From Bacteroidales bacterium (GTDB lineage Bacteria > Bacteroidota > Bacteroidia > Bacteroidales > UBA7960), in NCBI GenBank assembly GCA_003555385.1, contig PWHO01000007.1:1-7367 (forward strand): 7,367 nt of DNA. Direction: 5' to 3'. How positions within the stretch are numbered: position 1 is the stretch's first letter; the number at the start of each line of letters is the position of its first letter. The position numbers and the translations under genes were made by a program. This document shows positions 1-5,204 of this stretch, one piece after another. The notes under the pieces are model-generated. The model made no database searches, was not told where the DNA came from, and worked only from the letters and a program-made list of their open reading frames with translations.

Positions 1-100
1 AGATGACGAAGTATTGATGCGCCTGCTGGAAACCATCCGCGACCTGAAGATCAAACACCGCATGTTTGCCAACGCCCTCAACCGGGTGATCACAAAGTAG
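1..100 (+). CDS. C-terminal end of an unrecognised protein (partial, 5' end outside window)
   Basis: An open frame enters from the left edge (first full codon at base 2) and stops at TAG 98-100, giving 32 residues that begin DDEVLMRLLETIRDL and end NALNRVITK. The tail is charged and probably alpha-helical, with heptad-like Leu/Ile spacing, and has codon use like the genes downstream. I do not recognise the family from so short a piece. No hairpin followed by a T-run is visible after the stop, so its terminator is not identified. It is separated from the next gene by 421 nt containing a promoter, so it is probably not part of the downstream operon. Confidence 0.55.
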   Translation, partial: DDEVLMRLLETIRDLKIKHRMFANALNRVITK

Positions 101-149
101 CCGTATCCTGCCAGCATTTATTGATCACCTTACCCACTCCGACTCCGAA

Positions 150-175
150 TGTTCAAAAATGAACAGGATTGTTCA
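150..175. promoter_or_regulatory. Three alternating TGTTCA half-sites at 10-bp spacing (candidate protein-binding site)
   Basis: TGTTCA (150-155), TGAACA (160-165) and TGTTCA (170-175) alternate in orientation with 4-nt spacers (AAAA, GGAT). This gives two overlapping perfect 6-4-6 inverted repeats, with half-sites starting exactly 10 bp apart on one helical face. No T-run follows, so it does not look like a terminator. It has the geometry of a dimer-binding operator. Which regulator binds it, and whether it serves the upstream or the downstream gene, is unknown. Confidence 0.4.
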
Positions 176-264
176 CTGGCGACCACCCCGGGTACCCCTG
201 AAATACATACACTTAATGGAACAAACTAATTGTCAGACTCCGACAAGTTTTGGCATCCGTTTTG

Positions 265-280
265 TTCAGTCTTGACCGAA
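265..280. promoter_or_regulatory. Candidate operator 1 (TTCAGT-CTTG-ACCGAA)
   Basis: This is an inverted repeat with 6-bp arms and a 4-nt spacer with one arm mismatch (TTCAGT against TTCGGT expected). The symmetry partly extends outward, TTTTG on the left against CCAAA on the right. It lies 48 bp upstream of a better copy. A site for the regulator encoded at 522-992 is the simplest guess, because MarR-type proteins often bind palindromes in their own promoter. Confidence 0.45.
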
Positions 281-312
281 CCAAAAAACCTAATTTTTTG
301 TTATTCTTTTAT

Positions 313-328
313 TTCGGTATTGACCGAA
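313..328. promoter_or_regulatory. Candidate operator 2 (TTCGGT-ATTG-ACCGAA), overlapping the -33 element
   Basis: This is a perfect 6-4-6 inverted repeat. Its right half contains the TTG (320-322) that would serve as the -33 element, so a bound protein would be expected to block the sigma factor. This placement suggests repression, probably autoregulation of the operon. Confidence 0.55.
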
Positions 329-350
329 CCAAAAAAACTTTTTAATTTTG
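320..350 (+). promoter_or_regulatory. Bacteroidota-type promoter for the regulator/transporter operon
   Basis: TTG at 320-322 and TAATTTTG at 343-350 are separated by 20 nt. This matches the known Bacteroidota housekeeping consensus (-33 TTG, -7 TAnnTTTG). Transcription would begin near 355-360, giving a leader of roughly 165 nt before the ATG at 522. No equally good match was seen in the 231-nt gap before the first permease. Confidence 0.6.
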
Positions 351-392
351 TCCGGAAAAACAAACCGTTAACCCAATTAACCAACAACCGGA

Positions 393-408
393 GGGGGCGT
401 CAGCCCCC
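393..408 (+). other. Short hairpin 1 (GGGGGC-GTCA-GCCCCC)
   Basis: A perfect 6-bp stem with a 4-nt loop, flanked by AACAACCGGA on the left and GACAAACTAAC on the right. No T-run follows, so it is not a canonical terminator. The flanks nearly match those of the hairpin at 1963-1975 although the stem bases differ. Confidence 0.55.
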
Positions 409-423
409 GACAAACTAACAACT

Positions 424-487
424 GCATGGGCCGTTCCCCAAACCATCGGCAACTTTCCCGAACCACGGCCCATGAGAACCAACAACC
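424..487. repeat. 64-bp repeat unit, copy 1
   Basis: The unit starts GCATGGGCCGTT and ends GAGAACCAACAACC. CATGGGCCGT (425-434) and ACGGCCCATG (465-474) are perfect 10-bp inverted arms around a 30-nt loop that contains a smaller imperfect inverted repeat near CCAAACCATCGG. By hand count it matches the copy at 1819-1882 at about 54 of 64 positions without gaps. Confidence 0.65.
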
Positions 488-491
488 ATAA

Positions 492-505
492 GGCGCTTCA
501 GCGCC
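492..505 (+). other. Short hairpin 2 (GGCGC-TTCA-GCGCC) upstream of the regulator start
   Basis: A perfect 5-bp stem with a tetraloop, ending 16 nt before the ATG at 522 and followed by GACTAACC. Another hairpin with the same position relative to a start codon precedes permease A1. It could affect translation initiation or transcript stability. No anti-Shine-Dalgarno pairing is implied, as no Shine-Dalgarno is present. Confidence 0.5.
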
Positions 506-521
506 GACTAACCAAATAAAT

Positions 522-992
522 ATGTCATTAGATACTGAAAGAGATCGCTTTATAGAAGATAACGGCCTGCTGTTTGAAAGACTAGGCGTAACAAGAATGT
601 CGGGCAGAATACTCGGCTATTTGATGGTTACTGACAAAGAAAAAGTGTCATTCAGTGAAATGACCGAAGCACTGCAAGCCTCAAAAAGCTCCATCAGCAC
701 CAACCTGAAAATGTTATTGCAGATTGGGTTTGTCAAACCGTTAACAATTCCCGGCGAACGAAAAACATATTATATGCTTTCCCCTGAAATGGACTGGAAG
801 GCCTATTTTTCCGAACGCCTGGAGATGATCGGGATCATGAACAACATGTTCAAAAAAGGGCTTACCCTCCGATCCAGCACGAAAGACAACGCCGCACAAT
901 GGCTCCGGGAAGCCAGTGAATTCTACGATTTTATCATTGAAGAATTTCCGGCCATGCTCAAACGCTGGGAAGAAAAATCAAAGACAACATAA
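522..992 (+). CDS. GbsR/MarR-family winged-helix transcriptional regulator
   Basis: This 156-residue protein has the usual length and layout of GbsR-like regulators (COG1510 type). An N-terminal helix (EDNGLLFERLGVTRMSGRI, about 12-30) leads into a winged helix-turn-helix: SFSEMTEALQASKSSISTNL (about 43-62) is the HTH, with recognition helix around SKSSISTNLKML, and PGERKTYYML (about 77-86) is the wing. The C-terminal third is helical and probably forms the dimer interface or ligand-sensing part. ATG 522 is chosen because no other in-frame start lies between it and the TAA at 489. It is the first gene of the operon, 12 nt upstream of the LolA-like gene, and lies behind two palindromes, one overlapping its promoter, so autorepression is likely. 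Known GbsR proteins sense choline, but this branch of the family is diverse and the ligand here is not known. Confidence 0.85.
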   Translation: MSLDTERDRFIEDNGLLFERLGVTRMSGRILGYLMVTDKEKVSFSEMTEALQASKSSISTNLKMLLQIGFVKPLTIPGERKTYYMLSPEMDWKAYFSERLEMIGIMNNMFKKGLTLRSSTKDNAAQWLREASEFYDFIIEEFPAMLKRWEEKSKTT

Positions 993-1004
993 AACCACAT
1001 TGCC

Positions 1005-1772
1005 ATGAAAACAATTTACACCATCCTGAAAACTACTTTGATTCTCTCTGCAACCATGCTTTTGTCAATCTCCCTGGCTGCACAGGATCCAAAGGAGATC
1101 ATGCGGGAAGTTGAACAGAATATGCGGGGCGAGGCGTCCTACAACGAGATGAGTATGAAGATCGAGCGGCCCAGGTATACACGCGAAATAAGCATGCGTT
1201 CCTGGGCTCTGGGCGATGACTATTCCCTGGTATACGTAACAGCCCCCGCCCGGGATGAAGGCACGGCATTTCTGAAAAGAGGCAATGAAATCTGGAATTA
1301 TCAGCCAAACATCGACCGCACCGTCAAAATGCCCCCCTCTATGATGTCTCAGTCATGGATGGGATCTGATTTTACCAACGACGACCTGGTGAATGCCAGT
1401 TCGCTGGCAGACGACTATACCCATGAACTGCTCGGTGAAGAAGAAGCGGACGGCCATCTGTGCTATGTCATTGAACTGATCCCCAAACCGGACAATCCTG
1501 TGGTATACGAAAAATCGATACAATACATCAGCAAGGAGCATACGCTGCCGGTCCGTTCTGAAAATTACGATGAGCGTGACAATCTTGTAAACACCATTTA
1601 TTTCAGGGAGTTCAGCACAATGGGGGGTCGCACAATTCCCGCAATTATGGAGGTGGTTCCCGCCGGCAAAGACAATCAGCGGACAGTCATTACCACCCAC
1701 CAGGCGGATTTTGGCATCGACATTTCCGAGGACTTCTTTTCCACCCAAAACCTCACCCAAATCAACCCCTGA
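1005..1772 (+). CDS. LolA-like secreted protein (outer membrane lipoprotein-sorting protein family)
   Basis: A 255-residue exported protein. Residues 1-26 form a signal peptide: Lys2 and Lys9, a hydrophobic core about 10-24, and a likely cut after SLAA before Gln27. No lipobox Cys is present, so it should be soluble in the periplasm. The mature part resembles the LolA-like family (PF17131 type): a helical start (DPKEIMREVEQNMRG), beta strands with EISMRSWALGDDYSLVYV, the FLKRGNEIWNYQP turn, and the characteristic MMSQSWMGSDFTNDDLV segment (about 113-129). The fold is a half-barrel that holds a hydrophobic ligand such as a lipoprotein acyl chain. It sits between the regulator (12-nt gap) and the permeases, which suggests it takes substrate from, or delivers it to, the ABC complexes. 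This is inferred from context; it is distinct from classical LolA, and other lipid cargo is possible. Confidence 0.82.
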   Translation: MKTIYTILKTTLILSATMLLSISLAAQDPKEIMREVEQNMRGEASYNEMSMKIERPRYTREISMRSWALGDDYSLVYVTAPARDEGTAFLKRGNEIWNYQPNIDRTVKMPPSMMSQSWMGSDFTNDDLVNASSLADDYTHELLGEEEADGHLCYVIELIPKPDNPVVYEKSIQYISKEHTLPVRSENYDERDNLVNTIYFREFSTMGGRTIPAIMEVVPAGKDNQRTVITTHQADFGIDISEDFFSTQNLTQINP

Positions 1773-1818
1773 ACCCATTAACCATGAACCCAATTAATTA
1801 ACCAACCAACCAACAACC

Positions 1819-1882
1819 GCATGGGCCGTTTCCCAAACCATTGGCAACTTTCCCTGCACTTTGCCCATGAGAACCAACAACT
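1819..1882. repeat. 64-bp repeat unit, copy 2
   Basis: The unit starts GCATGGGCCGTTTCCC and ends GAGAACCAACAACT. The terminal arms are shorter than in copy 1: CATGGGC (1820-1826) with GCCCATG (1863-1869). The internal CCAA-ACCA-TTGG is a perfect small inverted repeat. Most of the differences from copy 1 fall in an 8-bp block just before the right arm. Confidence 0.65.
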
Positions 1883-1945
1883 GCCTGGCCCATTTCCCAG
1901 GCCATTGGCAGCTTCCCCTCACACTGCCCATGAGAACTAACAACC
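1883..1945. repeat. 64-bp repeat unit, copy 3 (diverged, 63 bp)
   Basis: It directly abuts copy 2 in tandem and shares CATTTCCCAGGCCATTGGCA-like core spacing and the GCCCATGAGAACTAACAACC end. The left end is GCCTGGCCCA, so the outer arms no longer pair. Instead GCCTGG (1883-1888) and CCAGGC (1897-1902) form a new perfect 6-bp stem with an 8-nt loop. Confidence 0.55.
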
Positions 1946-1962
1946 AACAACTAACAACCGGA

Positions 1963-1975
1963 GGCGCGCAGCGCC
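1963..1975 (+). other. Short hairpin 3 (GGCGC-GCA-GCGCC) upstream of permease A1
   Basis: A perfect 5-bp stem with a 3-nt loop, flanked by AACAACCGGA on the left and GACAAACC on the right, closely matching the flanks of the hairpin at 393-408. It ends 28 nt before the ATG at 2004. No T-run follows. Confidence 0.55.
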
Positions 1976-2003
1976 GACAAACCAACCAAATAACTAACAA
2001 ACA

Positions 2004-3224
2004 ATGCAAACATTACTGACACTTGCCTGGCGAAACCTTTGGCGAAAAAAAAGGCGCACCTTCATCACACTCAGTTCGGTGATGTTCGCCACCATCCTGG
2101 CCATTGTACTGATGTCCATGATCAGCGGCATGCAGGAACAAATGGTGGATTCCATTGTGAGAAACACCACGGGTTACCTGCAGATACAGGATGTGCTGTA
2201 CCACGACGAACCTTCCATGGATCATGCACTGGAGTACGGAGATGAAGTAAAGGATGCCGTCGCCGCTTTTGAGGAGGAGATCAGCTATACGGTACCGCGC
2301 ATACAGGGGTTCTCCCTGGCCGCAAAAGATATGGGTACGCGCGGGGTGATGGTGAACGGCATTGATCCGAAAAAGGAAGACCGGATGAATAACCTGTCAT
2401 CCAACATAACAAGCGGACAAATGTTTGACTCAGGCGATGAATATGCCGTGATCGCCGAAGGCCTTGCCTCCCTGCTGGAGGTGGAGGTGGGTGATTCACT
2501 GGTGCTGCTGGGGCAGGGTTTTCAGGGAATGACAGCGGTAGGAACCTATAAAATCGGCGGGATCATCCGGTTTTTTATGCCCGAAAAGAATAACACCATG
2601 GTATATCTCCCGCTGGAACAAGCCCAATACTATTTTGCAGCACCGGATCGCCTGACCAACCTGATCATCATGACAGAGGATGAAGACCTCGTACCCCGGC
2701 TGGCAAAAAACCTGGAAAGCCAACTGGACCCGGAATGGTATGCGGTAAAAACCTGGGAAGAGCTGATGCCCGACAAGCTGGCTGCCTTCGAAGCGCGGGA
2801 AGCACAGGTGGCCGTATTTGCCTGGGTGCTTTACATCGTCGTAGGATTCGGGATCTTTGGCACCATCATGACCATGATGTTCGAACGCCTGCGCGAATTC
2901 GGAATTTTGCTTTCCATCGGGTTAAAGCGGGTTAAGCTGGCTGCAATTTGCATGATAGAGACCTTGGCCATAAGCTTTTTAGGAGTCTTGGCAGGGGTGA
3001 CAGCCGGATTCCTGATCGTTTTAAGGCTTCATTTTAACCCCGTCCGGCTCGCTGACGAGTTGGGAGAAATTATGATTGACATGGGCATTGAGCCTATATT
3101 GTCTTTTTCCATTGCCCCCGAAATCTTCATTTACCAGGGGATGGTGATCTTTTTTATCGCATTAATCGTCGGACTCTACCCCGTTACCAGGGTTCTTCGA
3201 ATGGATATGGTTCACTCGGCATGA
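2004..3224 (+). CDS. FtsX/MacB-type ABC transporter permease, A-type copy 1
   Basis: A 406-residue inner-membrane permease with the usual four-helix MacB/LolCE plan. TM1 is about 20-42, after the cytoplasmic amphipathic start TLAWRNLWRKKRRT. A periplasmic MacB-core-like domain spans about 45-265, with QIQDVLYHDEPSMDH, YTVPRIQGFSLAAK and MPEKNNTMVYLPLEQAQ. TM2 is about 269-293, followed by the coupling-helix region ERLREFGILLSIGLKRVKL (294-312), TM3 about 312-341 and TM4 about 375-395. Type VII ABC permeases like this move conformational force to the periplasm rather than pumping across the membrane. The C-terminus (LYPVTRVLRMDMVHSA) lacks the Pro-x-Glu-Ala-Val/Leu-Arg ending kept by B1. It is gapless with the copy at 5205-6431 and probably pairs with the permease 28 nt downstream. 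The substrate is not known. Confidence 0.88.
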   Translation: MQTLLTLAWRNLWRKKRRTFITLSSVMFATILAIVLMSMISGMQEQMVDSIVRNTTGYLQIQDVLYHDEPSMDHALEYGDEVKDAVAAFEEEISYTVPRIQGFSLAAKDMGTRGVMVNGIDPKKEDRMNNLSSNITSGQMFDSGDEYAVIAEGLASLLEVEVGDSLVLLGQGFQGMTAVGTYKIGGIIRFFMPEKNNTMVYLPLEQAQYYFAAPDRLTNLIIMTEDEDLVPRLAKNLESQLDPEWYAVKTWEELMPDKLAAFEAREAQVAVFAWVLYIVVGFGIFGTIMTMMFERLREFGILLSIGLKRVKLAAICMIETLAISFLGVLAGVTAGFLIVLRLHFNPVRLADELGEIMIDMGIEPILSFSIAPEIFIYQGMVIFFIALIVGLYPVTRVLRMDMVHSA

Positions 3225-3252
3225 AGCAAACATTAACGATAAACCCAATCAT

Positions 3253-4476
3253 ATGATGTTAGTCAAAATCAGCTGGCGAAATATCTGGCGAAACAGTGCC
3301 CGCAGCCTGGTGATCATTATTGCCATTGTCCTCGGAGTACTCGGAGGGAATTTTTCGGCCGCGATCCGCCTGGGCGTCGAACGGCAGAATTTCAAAGAAA
3401 CCGTGGAGCATCAGGTTTCGCACATCCAGTTGCATCATCCCGAATTCATCGCCAACCCGGAAGCCCATTATCGCATCGAAGACGGTTTAAAAGTGGCAGG
3501 GGAAATCTCCCAACATCCGGAGGTAGCCGTTGTTTCGCCCCGAATTGTTTTCGACGGAATGGCTGCCTCGGCCAACATGAATACAGGGGTTCGGATCAAG
3601 GGAGTGGATCCGGAATTGGAAACAGCCACCACAGACCTCGGCAACCTGGTTAGCTCCGGGAGCTATTTCAGCGAACCCGGTCGTTTGCCATCGGTCATTA
3701 CCGGAAAAGAACTTGCCGATGAACTGAATGTGGAGGTTGGATCACGCATCGTGCTGACCTTCCAGGACGTAGCGGGTGAGATGGTAAGTGCTTCTTTCCG
3801 CATAGAAGGTTTGTATGAGGTGACCTCCACCGCTTTTGAAAAAAGAAATCTGTTTGTTCGCTCAGATGACCTTAACGAACTGATCGGAGATCAGGAGGCA
3901 GTCACGGAAATTGCGGTGGTTTTGCATGATGTGGATACGTACCGAAAGGTTTCAGGCGAGCTGCAGAATACCTACCCCGATATCTCTGTCCGTCACTGGG
4001 CCGACATGCAGCCTTCCCTTTACTACTCCCTGGAGTTCCTGAACCAAAACCTGATCTGGATAGTAGGCCTTATAATACTGGGTGTATCATTCGGCTTGCT
4101 CAATACCATTTTGATGTCAGTGCTGGAAAGGGTCAGGGAGTTGGGTATCCTGATGGCCATTGGCATGAAAAAAGCCAAAGTATTTGGCATGATCGTTTTT
4201 GAAACCACCATACTGGCCATCATCGGAGGAACAGCCGGGCTGGTCCTTTCATGGGGAATGATAAGGTATCTCAACAACAGGGGTGTTGATATCGCCGCTT
4301 TCGGTGGGGAAGGAATGGGGGATTTTGGATACGCATCCGTGATCTACCCGGAACTGGACACGGCATTCTATTTCCAGGTAGCCCTGGTAATCGTGGCCTT
4401 TGCCATCCTGGCAGCCTGTTACCCGGCCTGGAAAGCCATTCGCCTTGTCCCGGCCGAAGCAGTCAGAGAAGAATAA
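3253..4476 (+). CDS. FtsX/MacB-type ABC transporter permease, B-type copy 1
   Basis: A 407-residue four-helix permease, the likely partner of the gene just upstream. The start motif ISWRNIWRNSARS precedes TM1 (about 18-40). The periplasmic domain (about 42-262) carries SHIQLHHPEFIA, FDGMAAS, GRLPSVITGKELA, GSRIVLTFQD and STAFEKRNLFVRSDD. TM2 is about 266-290, the coupling region LERVRELGILMAIGMKKAK 291-309, TM3 about 311-340 and TM4 about 372-392. The end YPAWKAIRLVPAEAVREE is the standard family C-terminal motif, more canonical than in the A-type permeases. ATG 3253 and ATG 3256 are adjacent; the first is kept, and either places the conserved WRN motif near residue 8. SHIQLHHPEF occupies the place of GYLQIQD in the A type. 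It is homologous to the partial gene at 6518-7367, which supports two parallel A/B heterodimers. Confidence 0.88.
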   Translation: MMLVKISWRNIWRNSARSLVIIIAIVLGVLGGNFSAAIRLGVERQNFKETVEHQVSHIQLHHPEFIANPEAHYRIEDGLKVAGEISQHPEVAVVSPRIVFDGMAASANMNTGVRIKGVDPELETATTDLGNLVSSGSYFSEPGRLPSVITGKELADELNVEVGSRIVLTFQDVAGEMVSASFRIEGLYEVTSTAFEKRNLFVRSDDLNELIGDQEAVTEIAVVLHDVDTYRKVSGELQNTYPDISVRHWADMQPSLYYSLEFLNQNLIWIVGLIILGVSFGLLNTILMSVLERVRELGILMAIGMKKAKVFGMIVFETTILAIIGGTAGLVLSWGMIRYLNNRGVDIAAFGGEGMGDFGYASVIYPELDTAFYFQVALVIVAFAILAACYPAWKAIRLVPAEAVREE

Positions 4477-4505
4477 CCAACAAATTATGACTAAACAATG
4501 AGCCA

Positions 4506-5201
4506 ATGAAAACCGTAATCAAAACCAACGGGTTGTCAAAGACCTACACAAACACCGCCGTTCCAGTGGAAGCGCTGAAAGATATCAGCCTTGAGTTCAA
4601 AGAGGGAGAGTTTACCGCCATTGTCGGTCCGTCCGGAAGCGGCAAAACCACTTTCCTGAATGTGATCGGCGGTTTGGATAAACCCACAAAAGGGAACGTA
4701 ATCATTGATGATGTGGACATTGCTTCCATGAAAGAAAGCCAGATGTTCGATTTTCGCCTGAAACACATTGGTTTTGTTTTCCAGGCCTACAACCTGATCC
4801 CCGTGTTAACGGCCACGGAAAATGTTTCCTTTATTATGCTGTTGCAGAAAAGGCCCAAAGAAGAGATGAACAAAAGGGCCAAAGAAATGCTGGAACAGGT
4901 TGGGCTGAGCGACAAGCTGGATGTGCGACCCAATAAGCTTTCAGGCGGACAGCAACAGCGTGTGGCCGTGGCAAGGGCCCTTGCATCCAGACCCGATTTC
5001 GTTCTGGCCGATGAACCCACGGCCAACCTCGACACCGAATCGGCTTTCAACCTGCTGGATATCATGGCCCGCCTCAATAAAGAAGAAAACATTACCCTGA
5101 TTTTTTCCACCCACGATCAACGGGTAATTGACCGGGCGCGCCGGGTAATAACACTGGTCGACGGCGCGGTAGACAAAGACGAAGCTTTTGACAGAGACTA
5201 A
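4506..5201 (+). CDS. ABC transporter ATP-binding protein (LolD/MacB family)
   Basis: This 231-residue protein is a complete nucleotide-binding domain of LolD/FtsE/MacB type, acting at the cytoplasmic face of the inner membrane to power the FtsX-type permeases. Walker A is GPSGSGKTT (41-49), the Q-loop Gln93 lies in FVFQAYNLIPVLTATENV (a hallmark of this subfamily), the signature is LSGGQQQR (145-152), Walker B is FVLADEP with catalytic Glu170, the D-loop is ANLDT and the H-loop is STHD with His203. All key residues are intact. It is the only ATPase in the window and lies between the two permease pairs: 29 nt after B1 and 3 nt before A2. ATG 4506 is chosen because the upstream ATGs at 4487 and 4498 lead to stops within four codons. 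Whether it serves both pairs, or a second ATPase lies past the right edge, cannot be told. Confidence 0.93.
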   Translation: MKTVIKTNGLSKTYTNTAVPVEALKDISLEFKEGEFTAIVGPSGSGKTTFLNVIGGLDKPTKGNVIIDDVDIASMKESQMFDFRLKHIGFVFQAYNLIPVLTATENVSFIMLLQKRPKEEMNKRAKEMLEQVGLSDKLDVRPNKLSGGQQQRVAVARALASRPDFVLADEPTANLDTESAFNLLDIMARLNKEENITLIFSTHDQRVIDRARRVITLVDGAVDKDEAFDRD

Positions 5202-5204
5202 CCT

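Larger units (their letters stand above)
262..357. repeat. 48-bp tandem duplication of an operator/promoter-like unit
   Basis: Two units, about 262-309 and 310-357, share the core TTGACCGAACCAAAAAA, a T-rich left flank and a TAATTTT-type right end. The core sits at the same place in each unit, 48 bp apart. The second unit has the better palindrome and the better -7 element; the first looks like a degraded or weaker copy. Confidence 0.6.
370..519. repeat. Composite intergenic element, copy A (regulator leader)
   Basis: The element begins AACCCAATTAACCAACAACC and ends AACCAAATAA just before the start codon. Inside it are, in order, a short GC hairpin, one 64-bp unit and a second short GC hairpin, joined by G-poor AACAACC/AACTAAC linkers. 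A second element with the same ends and the same modules in a different order lies at 1787-1993. The class is not recognised; no transposase or coding capacity is seen. Confidence 0.55.
1787..1993. repeat. Composite intergenic element, copy B (between LolA-like gene and permease A1)
   Basis: The element begins AACCCAATTAA, continues through ACCAACCAAC-type linkers, two adjacent 64-bp units and one short hairpin, and ends AACCAAATAA, 10 nt before the ATG at 2004. It shares its ends and modules with 370-519 but has module order 64-64-hairpin instead of hairpin-64-hairpin. It fills nearly all of the 231-nt gap. I see no TAnnTTTG promoter and no T-run terminator in this gap, so the operon may read through it. 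Confidence 0.55.

Noticed and set aside
101..149. Terminator for the upstream partial gene
   Set aside because: No stem-loop with a T-run is visible. The TGATCAC repeats at 88 and 122 are too short to mean anything.
230..418. 62-codon plus-strand frame starting at TTG
   Set aside because: It covers the tandem operators and promoter. Its internal peptide repeat (SVLTEPK twice) arises only because the 48-bp DNA repeat is a multiple of three. It has no recognisable domain and ends in the hairpin region.
1819..1945. CRISPR-like tandem repeat
   Set aside because: Only two adjacent units plus one distant copy are present. The units abut without spacers, they are diverged, and no cas genes are seen.
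1794..2009. 71-codon minus-strand frame with a repeated LLVLMG peptide
   Set aside because: The peptide repeat is just the tandem 64-bp DNA units read on the minus strand; the adjacent copies are 63 and 64 bp. There is no minus-strand promoter, and the frame overlaps the permease start.
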